Positions 30,323-40,910 are shown, counted from the first letter of the stretch. The stretch is 64,000 nucleotides of DNA from Streptococcus pasteurianus (GCF_004843545.1 NZ_CP039457.1:834501-898500); one strand, 5' to 3'. Notes: generated by a model not told the origin, from the sequence alone. Numbers and translations are program-made.

Positions 30323-31699
30323 ATGGCATATAAAACAACTTATCCTTATACAAACGAGATTCTTGCGACTTTTGACAATGCAACGGATGAAGCGTTAGAG
30401 GAAGCTTTGGCAAATGGGCATGCGCTTTATAAAAAGTGGCGTGCTGAAGGTGGCTTAGCAGAGCGAAAAGCTCAATTGCGTAAGATTGCTGAGCTGCTAC
30501 GTCGTGACGTTGACAAATACGCTGAAGTCATGACAAAAGATATGGGAAAATTGTTCGTGGAAGCTAAAGGCGAAGTGGACCTCTGTGCAGAAATTGCTGA
30601 TTACTATGCTGATAAGGCAGAAGAATTTTTGAAACCACGTCCGCTTGAAAACATTAATGGTGATGCTTACTACATCAAGCAAGCGACAGGTGTTTTGGTA
30701 GCCGTTGAACCATGGAATTTCCCATTCTATCAAATCATGCGCGTCTTTGCACCAAACTTTATGATTGGAAATCCGATGATTTTGAAACATGCTTCAATCT
30801 GTCCAGCATCAGCACAAGCATTTGATGATTTGGTTTTGGAAGCAGGTGCACCAATTGGCGCATTCAAAAATCTCTTCCTTTCTTATGACCAAGTTTCCAA
30901 GGCTATCGCAGACCCACGTGTTGTTGGGGTTTGCTTGACTGGTTCTGAACGTGGTGGTGCTTCTATTGCAGCAGAAGCGGGAGCAAATTTGAAAAAATCA
31001 TCTATGGAACTTGGGGGTAATGACGCCTTTATTATCCTAGAAGATGCTGATTTTGATTTGCTTGATAAGACCATTTTCTTTGCTCGTCTCTACAATGCTG
31101 GTCAAGTTTGTACCTCATCAAAACGTTTTGTCGTTGTTGGTCAAGAAAACTATGATAAATTCGTTGATATGGTAGTTAAACATTTCAAATCAGCTAAATG
31201 GGGTGACCCGATGGACCAAGCGACAACTTTAGCACCGTTGTCATCAGCAGCCGCAAAAGAAGAAGTGCTTGGTCAAATCAAATTAGCTAAGCAAAATGGT
31301 GCAACTGTGGTTTACGGTGATGAACCAATTGACCACCCCGGAAATTTTGTCATGCCAACTGTTTTGACAAATATCACCAAAGAAAATCCAATCTACAATC
31401 AGGAAATCTTTGGTCCAGTTGCTTCTATCTATAAAGTTGATACTGAAGAAGAAGCTATCGCGCTTGCCAATGATTCTAGCTATGGTCTTGGTGGTACCGT
31501 CTTTTCAGAAAATCTTAATCATGCCAAAGAAGTGGCTGCCAAGATTGAGACAGGGATGTCATTTATCAATTCTGGTTGGACATCACACCCAGAAATCCCA
31601 TTTGGAGGCATTAAAAATTCAGGTTACGGTCGCGAATTAAGCGAACTCGGCTTTGATGCCTTTGTCAACGAACACCTTGTTTTCGTTCCAAATGATTAA
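30323..31699 (+). CDS. gabD: succinate-semialdehyde dehydrogenase (NAD(P)-dependent aldehyde dehydrogenase)
   Basis: 458 residues from ATG 30323 after the SD AAAGGAGG; an upstream in-frame ATG at 30287 lacks an SD. VEPWNFPFYQIMRV is the N-A-D binding entry with the catalytic Asn; the general base E229 is in MELGGND and the nucleophile C263 in AGQVCTSSKRF; PEIPFGGIKNSGYGRE closes the fold. The closest family is GabD/SSADH (length 455-460). It oxidises succinate semialdehyde, or related aldehydes, to the acid. Two perfect cre boxes over the promoter imply repression by CcpA when glucose is plentiful. No gabT or glutamate decarboxylase is nearby. Confidence 0.87.
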   Translation: MAYKTTYPYTNEILATFDNATDEALEEALANGHALYKKWRAEGGLAERKAQLRKIAELLRRDVDKYAEVMTKDMGKLFVEAKGEVDLCAEIADYYADKAEEFLKPRPLENINGDAYYIKQATGVLVAVEPWNFPFYQIMRVFAPNFMIGNPMILKHASICPASAQAFDDLVLEAGAPIGAFKNLFLSYDQVSKAIADPRVVGVCLTGSERGGASIAAEAGANLKKSSMELGGNDAFIILEDADFDLLDKTIFFARLYNAGQVCTSSKRFVVVGQENYDKFVDMVVKHFKSAKWGDPMDQATTLAPLSSAAAKEEVLGQIKLAKQNGATVVYGDEPIDHPGNFVMPTVLTNITKENPIYNQEIFGPVASIYKVDTEEEAIALANDSSYGLGGTVFSENLNHAKEVAAKIETGMSFINSGWTSHPEIPFGGIKNSGYGRELSELGFDAFVNEHLVFVPND

Positions 31700-31734
31700 T
31701 TAACTCGCTCTCCTTTTATTTATATTTAAAATAG

Positions 31735-31767
31735 AAAACCGCAAACTAATTTAGCTTGCGGTTTTTG
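31735..31767 (+). terminator. terminator of the gabD-like gene
   Basis: AAAACCGCAA (31735-31744) pairs with TTGCGGTTTT (31756-31765); inner CTAA/TTAG adds pairing; T tail. Confidence 0.85.
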
Positions 31768-31802
31768 GATATGCTGAAAAAGTCTTATTTGTTAAATAAC
31801 AG

Positions 31803-32050
31803 TTATGAAAAATCACGTAAATTTTTCCTTGGACCAGGATGTAGAATATTGTGATACTCACGTTTTCTTCGACGAACTGCCAGAATAGTAGCGATTGTAT
31901 GCCCATGTTGTCGCACAAAGATAGGATATGATATCTAATAAATAATAGGGCACCTTGATAAAGAGATTCTGTCAGCGGATAACTACTGATAATGGCAATG
32001 ACAGTTTCACTCTTCGATAAATCAATCTTGCCTTTATGTTATCAAAAAAA
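31803..32050 (-). pseudogene. degenerate coding remnant in the gabD-uvrC gap
   Basis: The 419-bp gap holds no intact gene. On the minus strand one frame reads YPIFVRQHGHTIATILAVRR then KREYHNILHPGPRKNLRDFS and a stop at 31803; its upstream continuation ([20 protein letters not shown]) is in other frames, with a stop between. The pieces look like one small basic protein broken by several frameshifts. I do not recognise the family. Weak call based on protein-like composition only. Confidence 0.3.
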
Positions 32051-32103
32051 GCCAAATCCTAAAAATAAGAGGAACTTTTACCACAGCAATGCTAAAACGA
32101 TTT

Positions 32104-32112
32104 TGTTATAAT
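32104..32112 (+). promoter_or_regulatory. extended -10 of uvrC, 6 nt before the ATG
   Basis: TGT-TATAAT (-10 at 32107-32112), AGAGAC, then ATG 32119. No clear -35 at 17 nt. Predicts a leaderless uvrC message. Confidence 0.62.
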
Positions 32113-32118
32113 AGAGAC

Positions 32119-33918
32119 ATGAATGAACTGATTAAACATAAACTGGAACTATTGCCAGATAGCCCAGGATGCTATATACACAAGGATAAAAATGGCACGA
32201 TTATTTATGTTGGTAAGGCAAAAAATCTGAAAAATCGTGTGCGTAGCTATTTTCATGGCAGCCATAATACCAAAACAGAACTTTTGGTTTCAGAAATAGA
32301 GGATTTTGAGTATATTGTCACAGGTTCCAATACCGAGGCGTTGCTTCTTGAAATCAATCTCATTCAAGAAAATATGCCAAAATACAATATCAAGCTCAAA
32401 GATGATAAATCCTATCCTTTCATCAAAATCACAACTAATGAGCAGTACCCACGTTTAATGATTACCCGCCAAATCAAAAAAGACGGTGCCATGTATTTTG
32501 GACCCTATCCTGACTCAGGAGCGGCAACGGAAATCAAACGCCTGTTAGACCGCATTTTTCCATTTAAGAAATGTACCAATCCTGCTAATAAAGTTTGTTT
32601 TTATTACCATTTGGGGCAATGTAAAGCACATACGATTTGTCATGTTGACCATGATTATTTTGTTGATATGGCGCACGATGTGAAAAATTTCCTTAATGGT
32701 CAAGACAATAAAATTGTTGACCAACTTAAAGATAAAATGCAAAAAGCGTCAGATTTAATGGAATTTGAACGTGCGGCAGAATATCGCGATTTACTGCAAG
32801 CTATCTCAACTTTACGCACGAAACAGCGTGTGATGAGCCAAGATATGATGGACCGTGATATTTTTGGTTACTACGTTGACAAAGGCTGGATGTGTGTGCA
32901 AGTATTTTTTGTTCGCCAAGGAAAACTCATTCAACGTGATGTTAATATGTTTCCTTATTATAATGACCCAGAAGAAGATTTTTTGACTTACATGGGGCAA
33001 TTTTACCGTGACAATAAGCACTTTATTCCCAAAGAAATTTTTATTCCTAAAGAAATTGATGAAGACTTGGTCAAGGCGATTGTTGATACGAAAATCATCA
33101 AGCCCCAACGTGGTGAGAAGAAGCAGCTTGTTAACCTAGCTATCAAAAATGCACGTATGAGTTTGCAACAAAAATTTGATTTGCTTGAAAAAGATGTTAA
33201 GAAAACTTATGGCGCTGTTGAAAATATCGGCGAATTGCTTAACATTCCAAAGCCTGTTCGTATTGAAGCATTTGATAACTCAAATATTCAAGGAACAAGC
33301 CCTGTCGCTGCTATGGTGGTCTTTGTAAATGGAAAACCAAGTAAGAAAGATTATCGAAAATTCAAGATTAAAACGGTTGTCGGACCAGATGATTATGCCA
33401 GTATGCGCGAGGTCATCTATCGCCGTTATAGCCGTGTGCTGAAAGATGGCTTAGTGCCACCAGATTTGATTATCATCGATGGTGGTCAAGGTCAGGTCAA
33501 TGTGGCGCGTGATGTTATTGAAAATAAACTCGGTCTTGATATTCCAATTGCTGGTCTGCAAAAAAATGATAAACACCAAACGCACGAATTATTATTTGGT
33601 GACCCCTTAGAAGTTGTTGAATTGCCACGAAATTCCGAAGAATTTTTCTTGTTACAACGTATCCAAGATGAGGTGCACCGTTTTGCTATTACCTTCCACC
33701 GTCAAGTGCGTAGTAAAAATTCATTCTCATCAAAACTGGATGGCATTGCTGGATTGGGACCAAAGCGCAAGCAATTACTCATGAAGCACTTTAAGAGCCT
33801 ACCCAATATTCAAAAGGCTGATATAGACGACATTGTGAACTGTGGTATTCCACGAAATGTCGCGACTGCGATTAAAGCAAAATTAAGTGATGAGGAAGCG
33901 GCCAATGCTAACGATTAA
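32119..33918 (+). CDS. uvrC: excinuclease ABC subunit C
   Basis: 599 residues from ATG 32119 ([20 protein letters not shown]); an in-frame ATG at 32089 precedes the promoter. The GIY-YIG nuclease domain ([30 protein letters not shown], in pieces) makes the 3' incision, a UVR motif lies near 200-235, the RNase H-like domain ([29 protein letters not shown]) makes the 5' incision, and helix-hairpin-helix motifs end the protein. Acts with UvrA/UvrB in nucleotide excision repair. The next gene overlapped its end but is now broken. Confidence 0.97.
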   Translation: MNELIKHKLELLPDSPGCYIHKDKNGTIIYVGKAKNLKNRVRSYFHGSHNTKTELLVSEIEDFEYIVTGSNTEALLLEINLIQENMPKYNIKLKDDKSYPFIKITTNEQYPRLMITRQIKKDGAMYFGPYPDSGAATEIKRLLDRIFPFKKCTNPANKVCFYYHLGQCKAHTICHVDHDYFVDMAHDVKNFLNGQDNKIVDQLKDKMQKASDLMEFERAAEYRDLLQAISTLRTKQRVMSQDMMDRDIFGYYVDKGWMCVQVFFVRQGKLIQRDVNMFPYYNDPEEDFLTYMGQFYRDNKHFIPKEIFIPKEIDEDLVKAIVDTKIIKPQRGEKKQLVNLAIKNARMSLQQKFDLLEKDVKKTYGAVENIGELLNIPKPVRIEAFDNSNIQGTSPVAAMVVFVNGKPSKKDYRKFKIKTVVGPDDYASMREVIYRRYSRVLKDGLVPPDLIIIDGGQGQVNVARDVIENKLGLDIPIAGLQKNDKHQTHELLFGDPLEVVELPRNSEEFFLLQRIQDEVHRFAITFHRQVRSKNSFSSKLDGIAGLGPKRKQLLMKHFKSLPNIQKADIDDIVNCGIPRNVATAIKAKLSDEEAANAND

Positions 33919-34264
33919 ACCGATGACTGAAGAACTTGCTGTTTGCCAAGTCGAGGATTATTCACAAGTCAGTCTGGGAAATCCGTTTGTCGTTACTGGG
34001 GCAACAGATGACGAAAAATAACTTGTTTGTCCGATTGCTTTTGTCTCTGAAAATGCTTTGACAGTTGATAAGACTTGGTCAGCTTTCGAATTGAGGGTAT
34101 TTTAGACTTTTCTTTGATTGGCATTTTATCGAAAATATCAAGTCTTTTAACAGAAAATAATACTAGTATTTTTGCCATTTCGACCTACTAATACGGATTA
34201 CGTTTTAACGAAAATAGTAGATTTCCAAAGAGCACTCTGATTCTTAGAAGAAGCAGGGGATCAG
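33905..34264 (+). pseudogene. broken ACT-domain protein gene
   Basis: ATG 33905 overlaps the end of uvrC and opens [21 protein letters not shown], then FVVTGATDDEK and a TAA at 34019. After the stop the same and other frames continue LVCPIAFVSENALTVDKTWSAFE, then about FSLIGILSKISSLLTENNTSIFAISTY and DYVLTKIVDFQ with LEEAG, separated by stops and frameshifts. This is the ACT-domain protein of about 125 residues (amino-acid-binding regulatory fold, two beta-alpha-beta units) common in Firmicutes. At least one nonsense and two frameshift lesions are visible, so it is dead. Confidence 0.72.
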
Positions 34265-34401
34265 ATTTAGGGAGAATTTTTGCAAGAAACGAAAGGTACT
34301 TTTGAATATAAATAAGAGAATTTTATGAAAACTTTCTATTTCTGTTTGTAATCTTTTTTAAACTGTGCTAACATGGATAGGGATTTTTTAAGGAGATAAG
34401 C

Positions 34402-36132
34402 ATGTTTAAGAATTTTAAGAAGAGCCTTTCTCATCTACGAGAAAAGCGCTTTTGGCTACCAAGCCTTATGATAATGCTAGTTGCTTTTTTACTGATTCTT
34501 CCACAAATTATATCAAAAGGTGTTATTGTTGGTAGTGATTTTCTCTTTCACTACAATCGTTTCTATGAAACGGCTATGCAGATTAAGACTGGTAACTTCA
34601 GTTATTTTATATCCTTGTATGGCTTTTATAGCTCAGGGCGGATTGTTAATGCGTTATACGGTCCCTATTTTGCCTATTTTCAAGGTTTACTGGTTTTAAT
34701 CAGTCGTAATTGGTACACGTATCAGTTAGTGTCACGCTTTTTGTTGAGTGTGATTGCAGGCTTTTCAATGTATCGATTAACACGTAGAGTAGCTGTCAAG
34801 CCTAAAATTTCTTTAGCCATTGCTATTTTTTACATGATGACTTTTTCTGTTCAATATTGGACATTTAGGCAAGGTTTTTCAAGTTGGGGAGCTGCTTTTA
34901 TGCCGTGGTGCATGATTCCAGCGATTGATTTTGTAAAAACTAAAAAAGTAGGCGTGCTACGCTTAGCTGTTGCTGTCGCTTTGATGATGCAAGTTCATAT
35001 GCTAAGCTGTTTCTTGCTTATTGTTTCTTATTTGCCGTTTTATTTGTACGGTTTTATCAAATCTCAAGAAAAGAAAACCATTATCATCAAAGGAATACAA
35101 GCTGTTTTACTGGCTCTTTTATTGACAACGAATGTCTGGGCTGCGCTTATTGACGTCGGGCGTAGTAATAATTTGGTTGAACCATTTATCAATTCAAAAT
35201 TATATATTATGACGGTGAATCAACGTAGCATTCAATGGCTGATAACACCGTTACCTTTGCTACTTTTGGTGCTGTATCAATTGTATTTTTCATTCAGACA
35301 TTGGCGCCATTTTGATATACTCTTGCGAGTTACAACAGGAACATTTTTCTTCTTTCTCGTTCTGTCAAGTAGCATTTTTCCTTGGTACAGTATTAATAAA
35401 TTAAACCTTTCTTTAGTCAATTTAATTCAATTCCCGTTTCGCTTTTTTGTGCCCGCTACGGTGCTATTATTATTAGCAGTAGCGCTAGTTTTAGAGCGTT
35501 ATTTTGATATCAAATGGTCCAGACTAGTGACAGCCGGAGCGATTTTGATTAATCTTTTCAGCCTTGCTCAGCTAACACATCTGCAACAAGAAAAGATTGT
35601 TGAATACTATACTGCTAAACACCCTATCAAAACTAAAAAACATACCTTTGTTTGGGGAAAGCCTGAGGAAGTTCGAGCTAGTTTTCACAGTTCAGATTTA
35701 GATGAACTGTTAAATTTAATCTCGAAATCAACACCAGACTATCTTCCTGCTGACAAATCAAACAAGGATAACAAATACGTTCTTTATGAAGAATTTGTCA
35801 TTAGTCATACAGCTGCTTTTGACAAATCACAAGATGGCAATACTCTTATCTTTACATGGATTGCCGACAATAGTGGTAAGGTCAACATTCCAATCGCCAA
35901 ATACAAGGATACTGAGCTAACACTCAATGGTAAGAAACTAAGTTGTAAGGACTATTCCTTGTCAGGAATCGGAACACCGACTGTGACACAAAAAGTCGGA
36001 AAAAACATATTAAAAATCACTTACCATATTGGTGTCTGGTTCAAACCTTTACTGATTGGCAACGTCTTCACATGGCTAGCAGTAGCAGGCTATGCTTGGC
36101 TAAAGAAATTAAGAATGATAAAAAAAGTATAA
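34402..36132 (+). CDS. large polytopic membrane protein (GT-C / YfhO-like)
   Basis: 576 residues. About ten to eleven membrane helices occupy residues 20-395; the loop after helix 1 has GSDFLFHYNRFYE, an acidic-aromatic motif like the catalytic D/E loop of GT-C glycosyltransferases and of the YfhO/6-pyruvoyl-tetrahydropterin-synthase-related membrane family. A beta-rich outer domain (about 400-550) and a last helix follow. Probably transfers a lipid-linked sugar to a cell-surface polymer, but donor and acceptor are unknown. SD AAGGAGA. Own terminator downstream. Confidence 0.7.
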   Translation: MFKNFKKSLSHLREKRFWLPSLMIMLVAFLLILPQIISKGVIVGSDFLFHYNRFYETAMQIKTGNFSYFISLYGFYSSGRIVNALYGPYFAYFQGLLVLISRNWYTYQLVSRFLLSVIAGFSMYRLTRRVAVKPKISLAIAIFYMMTFSVQYWTFRQGFSSWGAAFMPWCMIPAIDFVKTKKVGVLRLAVAVALMMQVHMLSCFLLIVSYLPFYLYGFIKSQEKKTIIIKGIQAVLLALLLTTNVWAALIDVGRSNNLVEPFINSKLYIMTVNQRSIQWLITPLPLLLLVLYQLYFSFRHWRHFDILLRVTTGTFFFFLVLSSSIFPWYSINKLNLSLVNLIQFPFRFFVPATVLLLLAVALVLERYFDIKWSRLVTAGAILINLFSLAQLTHLQQEKIVEYYTAKHPIKTKKHTFVWGKPEEVRASFHSSDLDELLNLISKSTPDYLPADKSNKDNKYVLYEEFVISHTAAFDKSQDGNTLIFTWIADNSGKVNIPIAKYKDTELTLNGKKLSCKDYSLSGIGTPTVTQKVGKNILKITYHIGVWFKPLLIGNVFTWLAVAGYAWLKKLRMIKKV

Positions 36133-36140
36133 TAATTTTA

Positions 36141-36167
36141 GGACTGGAATTGCACATCCAGTCTTTT
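36141..36167 (+). terminator. terminator after the membrane protein gene
   Basis: GACTGGA (36141-36147) and TCCAGTC (36156-36162), 8-nt loop, T5. Confidence 0.82.
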
Positions 36168-36288
36168 TATTTTACAAAAATCTTGTTTCATGTTAGATTT
36201 CTTTCCCAAAACTACTAAAAAAAGCTGTGAACTCTTTCAAAAAATGTTAGAATAGAGGAGCAGAGATATTTTAGAAGGAGGTTCGCTT

Positions 36289-36891
36289 ATGAAGTTTCTA
36301 GAATTAAACAAAAAGCGACATGCCGTCAAAACCTTCAATGACAAAGCTGTTGATTATAAGGATTTACGAACAGCCATTGAAATCGCTACATTAGCTCCAA
36401 GTGCTAATAATATCCAACCTTGGAAATTTGTTGTGGTGGAAGATAAAAAAGCCGAACTTGCTGAACATCTTCCAGAAATTAATAAAAAGCAAGTAGAGCA
36501 AGCTCAATACGTTGTAGCAATTTTTACCGATACAGATTTGGTTCAACGTTCTCGCAAAATTGCTCGTATTGGTGTCAAGTCATTGAGTAATGATATGTTA
36601 GGCTACTACATGGAGACTTTACCTGCTCGTTTTGCAGAATTTGACGACAAACGTAAAGGTGAATACCTTGCTCTTAATGCTGGAATTGTTGCCATGAATC
36701 TTGTTTTGGCTTTGACTGACCAAGATATTTCATCAAATATTATTCTGGGATTTGATAAGTCATCAACCAATGATATCCTAGAAATTGATAAACGTTTTCG
36801 TCCAGAGCTCTTAATCACTGTTGGTTATAGCGATAATAAGCCTGAACCAAGTTATCGTTTGCCTGTTGACGAAATTATCGAACGTCGTTAA
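36289..36891 (+). CDS. nitroreductase family flavoprotein
   Basis: 200 residues. LNKKRHAVKTFNDKAVD at the start (R-x-S/A-x-R/K FMN phosphate motif), ATLAPSANNIQPWKFVVVED (the APSxxNxQPW block) and the later ALNAGIVAMNLVLAL are the NfsA/NfnB-like fold; the end PSYRLPVDEII matches short streptococcal nitroreductases. It is an FMN enzyme that reduces nitroaromatics or quinones with NAD(P)H as a dimer. SD AAGGAGG; promoter with TGT-TAGAAT upstream. Confidence 0.9.
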   Translation: MKFLELNKKRHAVKTFNDKAVDYKDLRTAIEIATLAPSANNIQPWKFVVVEDKKAELAEHLPEINKKQVEQAQYVVAIFTDTDLVQRSRKIARIGVKSLSNDMLGYYMETLPARFAEFDDKRKGEYLALNAGIVAMNLVLALTDQDISSNIILGFDKSSTNDILEIDKRFRPELLITVGYSDNKPEPSYRLPVDEIIERR

Positions 36892-36944
36892 GCGTACCGA
36901 CTTTAATTTCATGCATCAAGCTTGGTTTATTTGCTAGGTTGAGT

Positions 36945-36973
36945 TTGACAAATACAGTAACATGAGTTTATCA
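36945..36973 (+). promoter_or_regulatory. probable pepV promoter
   Basis: TTGACA (36945-36950), 17-nt spacer, TTATCA (36968-36973). The leader contains an inverted repeat GCTTTTC / GAAAAGC near 37007-37027. Confidence 0.5.
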
Positions 36974-37051
36974 ATTTTTGGTGAATTCAAAAGATAAAAC
37001 AAGATTGCTTTTCTTTTTGAGAAAAGCTACCTTTATGAAGGAGTTATAAGA

Positions 37052-38458
37052 ATGACAGTAGACTTTAAAGCAGAAGTTGAAAAACGTAAAGATGCCATGA
37101 TGGAAGACCTCTTTGCTCTTTTGCGTATCAACTCAGAACGTGATGACAGCAAAGCTGACAAAGAACACCCATTTGGACCTGGTCCAGTAAAAGCTTTGGA
37201 ACATTTCCTAGCTATGGCTGAACGTGATGGTTACAAAACACGTAACATTGATAACTATGCTGGTGATTTTGAATTTGGTGAAGGTGACGAAGTTCTCGGA
37301 ATCTTTGCTCACTTAGATGTTGTGCCTGCAGGTAGCGGTTGGGATACTGACCCTTATGAGCCAGTTATCAAAGATGGACGCCTTTATGCGCGTGGGTCAT
37401 CTGATGATAAAGGTCCAACAATGGCATGTTACTATGCCCTAAAAATCATCAAAGAACTTGGTTTGCCAGTATCTAAAAAAGTTCGTTTCATCGTTGGTAC
37501 TGATGAAGAATCAGGCTGGGGAGATATGGAATATTATTTTGCTCATAATGGATTGAAAGACCCTGATTTTGGTTTCTCTCCAGATGCTGAATTCCCAATT
37601 ATCAATGGTGAAAAAGGAAATATCACAGAATTCCTACACTTTGCAGGTGACAATAACGGTGCCTTCACATTGAATAGTTTCGATGCTGGACTTCGTGATA
37701 ACATGGTGCCAGAATCAGCAACAGCTATCTTCACAGCTGACAGTACTTTGGCTGAACTTCAAGAAAAATTAACAGCATACACAACAGCTGAAAACTTGAC
37801 TGCTGAACTTACTCAAGAAGGCGACGCTTTCCGTTTGACAGTTGTCGGAAAATCAGCTCACGGTTCAACACCAGAACTTGGTATCAACGGTGCAACATAC
37901 CTTGCTAAATTCCTTAACCAATTTGCTTTTGAAGGAGCTGCTAAAGCTTATCTTGAAACAGCAGCAAACGTTCTTCACGGTGATTTTGCAGGTGAAAACC
38001 TTGGTGTTGCCTATACTGATGAAAAAATGGGCGCTCTTAGCATGAACGCTGGTGTTTTCAAATTTGACCGCAATTCAGATGACAATACAATCACTCTTAA
38101 TTTCCGTTACCCACAAGGTACAGATGCGCAAACTATCAAAGCTGAACTTGAAAAACTTAACGGTGTGACAAAAGTAACACTTTCAGACCATGAACACACA
38201 CCACACTATGTTCCAGCTGATGACCCATTGGTTGCAACACTTCTCTCTGTTTACGAAAAACAAACAGGCTTGAAAGGTTACGAACAAGTTATCGGTGGTG
38301 GTACATTTGGACGCCTTCTTAAACGTGGTGTTGCTTTCGGTGCAATGTTCCCAGATTATGTCAATACAATGCACCAAGCAAATGAATTTGCCGATGTTGA
38401 AGACCTTTACCGTGCTGCAGCAATCTACGCCGAAGCACTTTACGAATTGATTAAATAA
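37052..38458 (+). CDS. pepV: dipeptidase PepV (M20 metallopeptidase)
   Basis: 468 residues, the standard PepV length. Zinc ligands and base are seen in [10 protein letters not shown] (His, Asp), RGSSDDKGP (bridging Asp) and [10 protein letters not shown] (Glu-Glu), with FSPDAEFP and the final HQANEF His. A lid domain lies between about 190 and 380. It cleaves dipeptides, including those with an N-terminal D-residue or beta-Ala, in the cytosol. Codon use is highly biased toward preferred codons, suggesting high expression. SD AAGGAG. Confidence 0.95.
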   Translation: MTVDFKAEVEKRKDAMMEDLFALLRINSERDDSKADKEHPFGPGPVKALEHFLAMAERDGYKTRNIDNYAGDFEFGEGDEVLGIFAHLDVVPAGSGWDTDPYEPVIKDGRLYARGSSDDKGPTMACYYALKIIKELGLPVSKKVRFIVGTDEESGWGDMEYYFAHNGLKDPDFGFSPDAEFPIINGEKGNITEFLHFAGDNNGAFTLNSFDAGLRDNMVPESATAIFTADSTLAELQEKLTAYTTAENLTAELTQEGDAFRLTVVGKSAHGSTPELGINGATYLAKFLNQFAFEGAAKAYLETAANVLHGDFAGENLGVAYTDEKMGALSMNAGVFKFDRNSDDNTITLNFRYPQGTDAQTIKAELEKLNGVTKVTLSDHEHTPHYVPADDPLVATLLSVYEKQTGLKGYEQVIGGGTFGRLLKRGVAFGAMFPDYVNTMHQANEFADVEDLYRAAAIYAEALYELIK

Positions 38459-38477
38459 TCTTTGACAATGACAAGAG

Positions 38478-38510
38478 GAGATTTTTACAACTTGTAAGAA
38501 TCTCTTTCTT
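38478..38510 (+). terminator. pepV terminator
   Basis: GAGATTTTTACA (38478-38489) pairs with TGTAAGAATCTC (38493-38504) with one G-T pair; T-rich tail. Confidence 0.8.
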
Positions 38511-38553
38511 TATATATTTGAAAGCTTTGAAGAAGAAGTAGAAGGGGGGAGAA

Positions 38554-39138
38554 ATGGATACCATTGAACAATTAATTGCGGACATTATGGTAGATGAGCA
38601 AAATGCGACCTACACTCAACAAGGCATAAAGCCACTTTTTACTGTTCCAAAAACGGCTCGGATTAATATTGTCGGACAAGCTCCTGGCATTCGTGCGCAA
38701 GAGTCGGGTTTGTATTGGAATGATCCAAGTGGTGATAATTTGCGAAAATGGCTGGGCGTGGACCGAGAAATATTTTACGATTCTGGGCTTTTTGCGGTTG
38801 TACCAATGGATTATTATTTTCCGGGAACGGGAAAATCAGGTGATTTGCCGCCACGAAAGGGCTTTGCTGAAAAGTGGCACAAACGAACCTTGGCTTTTGC
38901 TCCAAATATTGAATTACATATTTTGGTTGGCTTCTATGCACAGCGTTATTATTTGCAGCAGAAATCTTCTGTCACGTTAACAGAAACGGTAAAACATTAT
39001 CAAACCTACCTACCCCAATTTTTCCCTTTAGTACACCCTTCGCCTCGTAACAATCTTTGGCAAGCAAGAAATCCTTGGTTTGCAAAAGAAGTAATCCCTG
39101 ATTTGCAAAAACGAGTCAAAGAAATTCTTGCAAAGTAA
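38554..39138 (+). CDS. uracil-DNA glycosylase family protein
   Basis: 194 residues. INIVGQAPGIRAQESGLYWNDPSGDNLRKWLG is the UDG-like active-site region (G-Q-A-P-G, like family 4/5 GxxPG), and the second motif is HPSPRNNLW (H-P-S-x-R-N). The protein is of the short UdgX/YqaJ-like single-domain group common in streptococci; lack of the four Fe-S cysteines sets it apart from family 4. It may excise uracil or another lesion, but activity is not shown for this group. SD AAGGGGG. Confidence 0.87.
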   Translation: MDTIEQLIADIMVDEQNATYTQQGIKPLFTVPKTARINIVGQAPGIRAQESGLYWNDPSGDNLRKWLGVDREIFYDSGLFAVVPMDYYFPGTGKSGDLPPRKGFAEKWHKRTLAFAPNIELHILVGFYAQRYYLQQKSSVTLTETVKHYQTYLPQFFPLVHPSPRNNLWQARNPWFAKEVIPDLQKRVKEILAK

Positions 39139-39141
39139 TAG

Positions 39142-39180
39142 AAAACGAAGCTAAGGAAAAGTGCTTAGCTTCGTTTTATC
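39142..39180. terminator. bidirectional terminator between UDG-like gene and mnmE
   Basis: Perfect 14-bp arms AAAACGAAGCTAAG (39142-39155) and its complement (39164-39177), loop of 8 nt. Confidence 0.9.
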
Positions 39181-39246
39181 ATAACTAGGATAAGTGATTG
39201 AGATATCTTATTTGGATAGGATAGTTTTTAATGCTCTGACCTAACG

Positions 39247-40620
39247 TTATTTTCCAAGACAGAATTGGCTAAAGAGTTTTGTGATTAATTCATCAGGTGC
39301 TGCATCACCTGTGATTTCACCGAGAATTTCCCAGCAACGTGTTAAATCAATTTGAAGAAGATCAACAGGCATTCCTAGTTCAAGCCCTTCATTGACGGCT
39401 TGCAAACTTTGCACCGCTTTTTCAATCAATGAAATATGGCGAGCATTTGAAAGATAAGTTGCATCTTTTTCAACAATACCAGCATTAGCAAAGAACAGTT
39501 GGTTAATACGTTCTTCAATTACGTCGATATTTTGATTTTTAAGAACGGAAATGCGAATGACATCATCTGGCAACTGGTCAGCTTCGATTTTTTCTGGTAA
39601 ATCTGTTTTATTAAGGAGAATAATGCGGTTGCTATCTTTGCTAAGTTCCAAAAGTGCACGGTCTTGGTCAGTCAAAGGTTCAGAACTATTGAGCACAAGA
39701 AGAACAAGGTCAGCTTCCTCAAGGGCTTTTTTCGAACGTTCAACACCGATTTTTTCAACCACATCATCTGTTTCGCGGATACCAGCTGTATCAACCAGTT
39801 TCAAAGGTACACCTTTGATATTGACATATTCTTCAATTACATCACGGGTTGTTCCCTCAATATCAGTAACGATAGCCTTTTCTTCGCGTAACAGATTGTT
39901 AAGCAAACTTGATTTTCCAACGTTTGGACGACCAATGATAGCAGTAGATAAGCCTTCGCGCAGAATTTTGCCACGTTTTGCAGTACGCAATAGATTTTCC
40001 AAAAGTTCTTGGAATTCTTGTGTTTTTTCGCGGATTAAAGCTGTCGTCATTTCCTCCACGTCATCGTATTCAGGGTAGTCGATATTGACCTCGACTTGAG
40101 CTAAGGTGTTTAGGATTTCTTGGCGCGTGTCATTGATTAATTGTGACAATGACCCATCAAGTTGTTTTACCGCAATATTCATGGCTTTGTCTGTTTTCGC
40201 ACGGATAATATCCATAACGGCTTCCGCTTGTGTCAAGTCAACACGACCATTCAAGAAAGCACGTTTGGTAAACTCACCAGGTTCAGCAAGACGAGCCCCT
40301 TGGCGCAAGACAAGTTGCAAAATTTCATTTGTCACGGCAACACCACCGTGCGTATTAATCTCCACGACATTCTCACAGGTAAATGTTTTTGGCGCAAGCA
40401 TCACAGACACCATAACCTCATCAAGCACTTCATCAGTATCAGGGTCAACAATGTGACCGTAATTAATCGTATGTGAAGCGACCTCGTTAAGGTCTTTACC
40501 ATGATAGACTTTTTGTGCAATAGCTAGCGCTTCCGTTCCAGAAAGTCTTACAATTCCGATTGCCCCCTCACCAAGCGGTGTAGAAATCGCAGCAATCGTA
40601 TCAAATTCATTTGTAATCAT
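39247..40620 (-). CDS. mnmE: tRNA modification GTPase MnmE
   Basis: 457 residues. The N-terminal tetrahydrofolate-binding domain (about 1-118, [22 protein letters not shown]), a helical domain, the G domain with GRPNVGKSS (G1), DIEGTTRD (G2), DTAGI (G3), NKTD (G4), and the C-terminal C-L-G-K motif (FCLGK) that is required for activity. With MnmG it makes the cmnm5 modification of wobble uridine in tRNA. Monocistronic on the minus strand. Confidence 0.97.
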   Translation of the reverse strand: MITNEFDTIAAISTPLGEGAIGIVRLSGTEALAIAQKVYHGKDLNEVASHTINYGHIVDPDTDEVLDEVMVSVMLAPKTFTCENVVEINTHGGVAVTNEILQLVLRQGARLAEPGEFTKRAFLNGRVDLTQAEAVMDIIRAKTDKAMNIAVKQLDGSLSQLINDTRQEILNTLAQVEVNIDYPEYDDVEEMTTALIREKTQEFQELLENLLRTAKRGKILREGLSTAIIGRPNVGKSSLLNNLLREEKAIVTDIEGTTRDVIEEYVNIKGVPLKLVDTAGIRETDDVVEKIGVERSKKALEEADLVLLVLNSSEPLTDQDRALLELSKDSNRIILLNKTDLPEKIEADQLPDDVIRISVLKNQNIDVIEERINQLFFANAGIVEKDATYLSNARHISLIEKAVQSLQAVNEGLELGMPVDLLQIDLTRCWEILGEITGDAAPDELITKLFSQFCLGK

Positions 40621-40910
40621 TATGTTTCCTCATATTTATCGGTTTTAGCCTATTGAAATTAGAGCATCAACGATAATAAATTAGATAGTAAAAGTAGTAT
40701 TGTGGCTTAAGAATGCCACTTATAAGCTTCTAGTAAAGTATAGCAGTTTTAATTTAGAAAAGCTAGCGAGGGATAAGTATTAAGAATAATCATCTTTTTG
40801 GATTAAAAAGTCTAAGGAGTTTTCAAAATGTTAATAAAGTTACTAAAGAAGTGTCTGTTTCGTTAGATGATTAGAAAGCAATAGTAAGATAGATTCGTTA
40901 CTGCTATTAG
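40621..40910. other. intergenic stretch with no recognisable gene
   Basis: About 290 bp between the divergent mnmE and the DUF368 promoter. Only a short GTGGC-N8-GCCAC inverted repeat near 40695-40712 was noticed. No open frame with an SD, RNA gene or repeat seen. Confidence 0.5.

Noticed and set aside
39551..40078. Long plus-strand frame (175 codons) opposite mnmE
   Set aside because: It is antisense to the GTPase domain, Ser/Arg-rich as expected of a shadow frame, with no SD.
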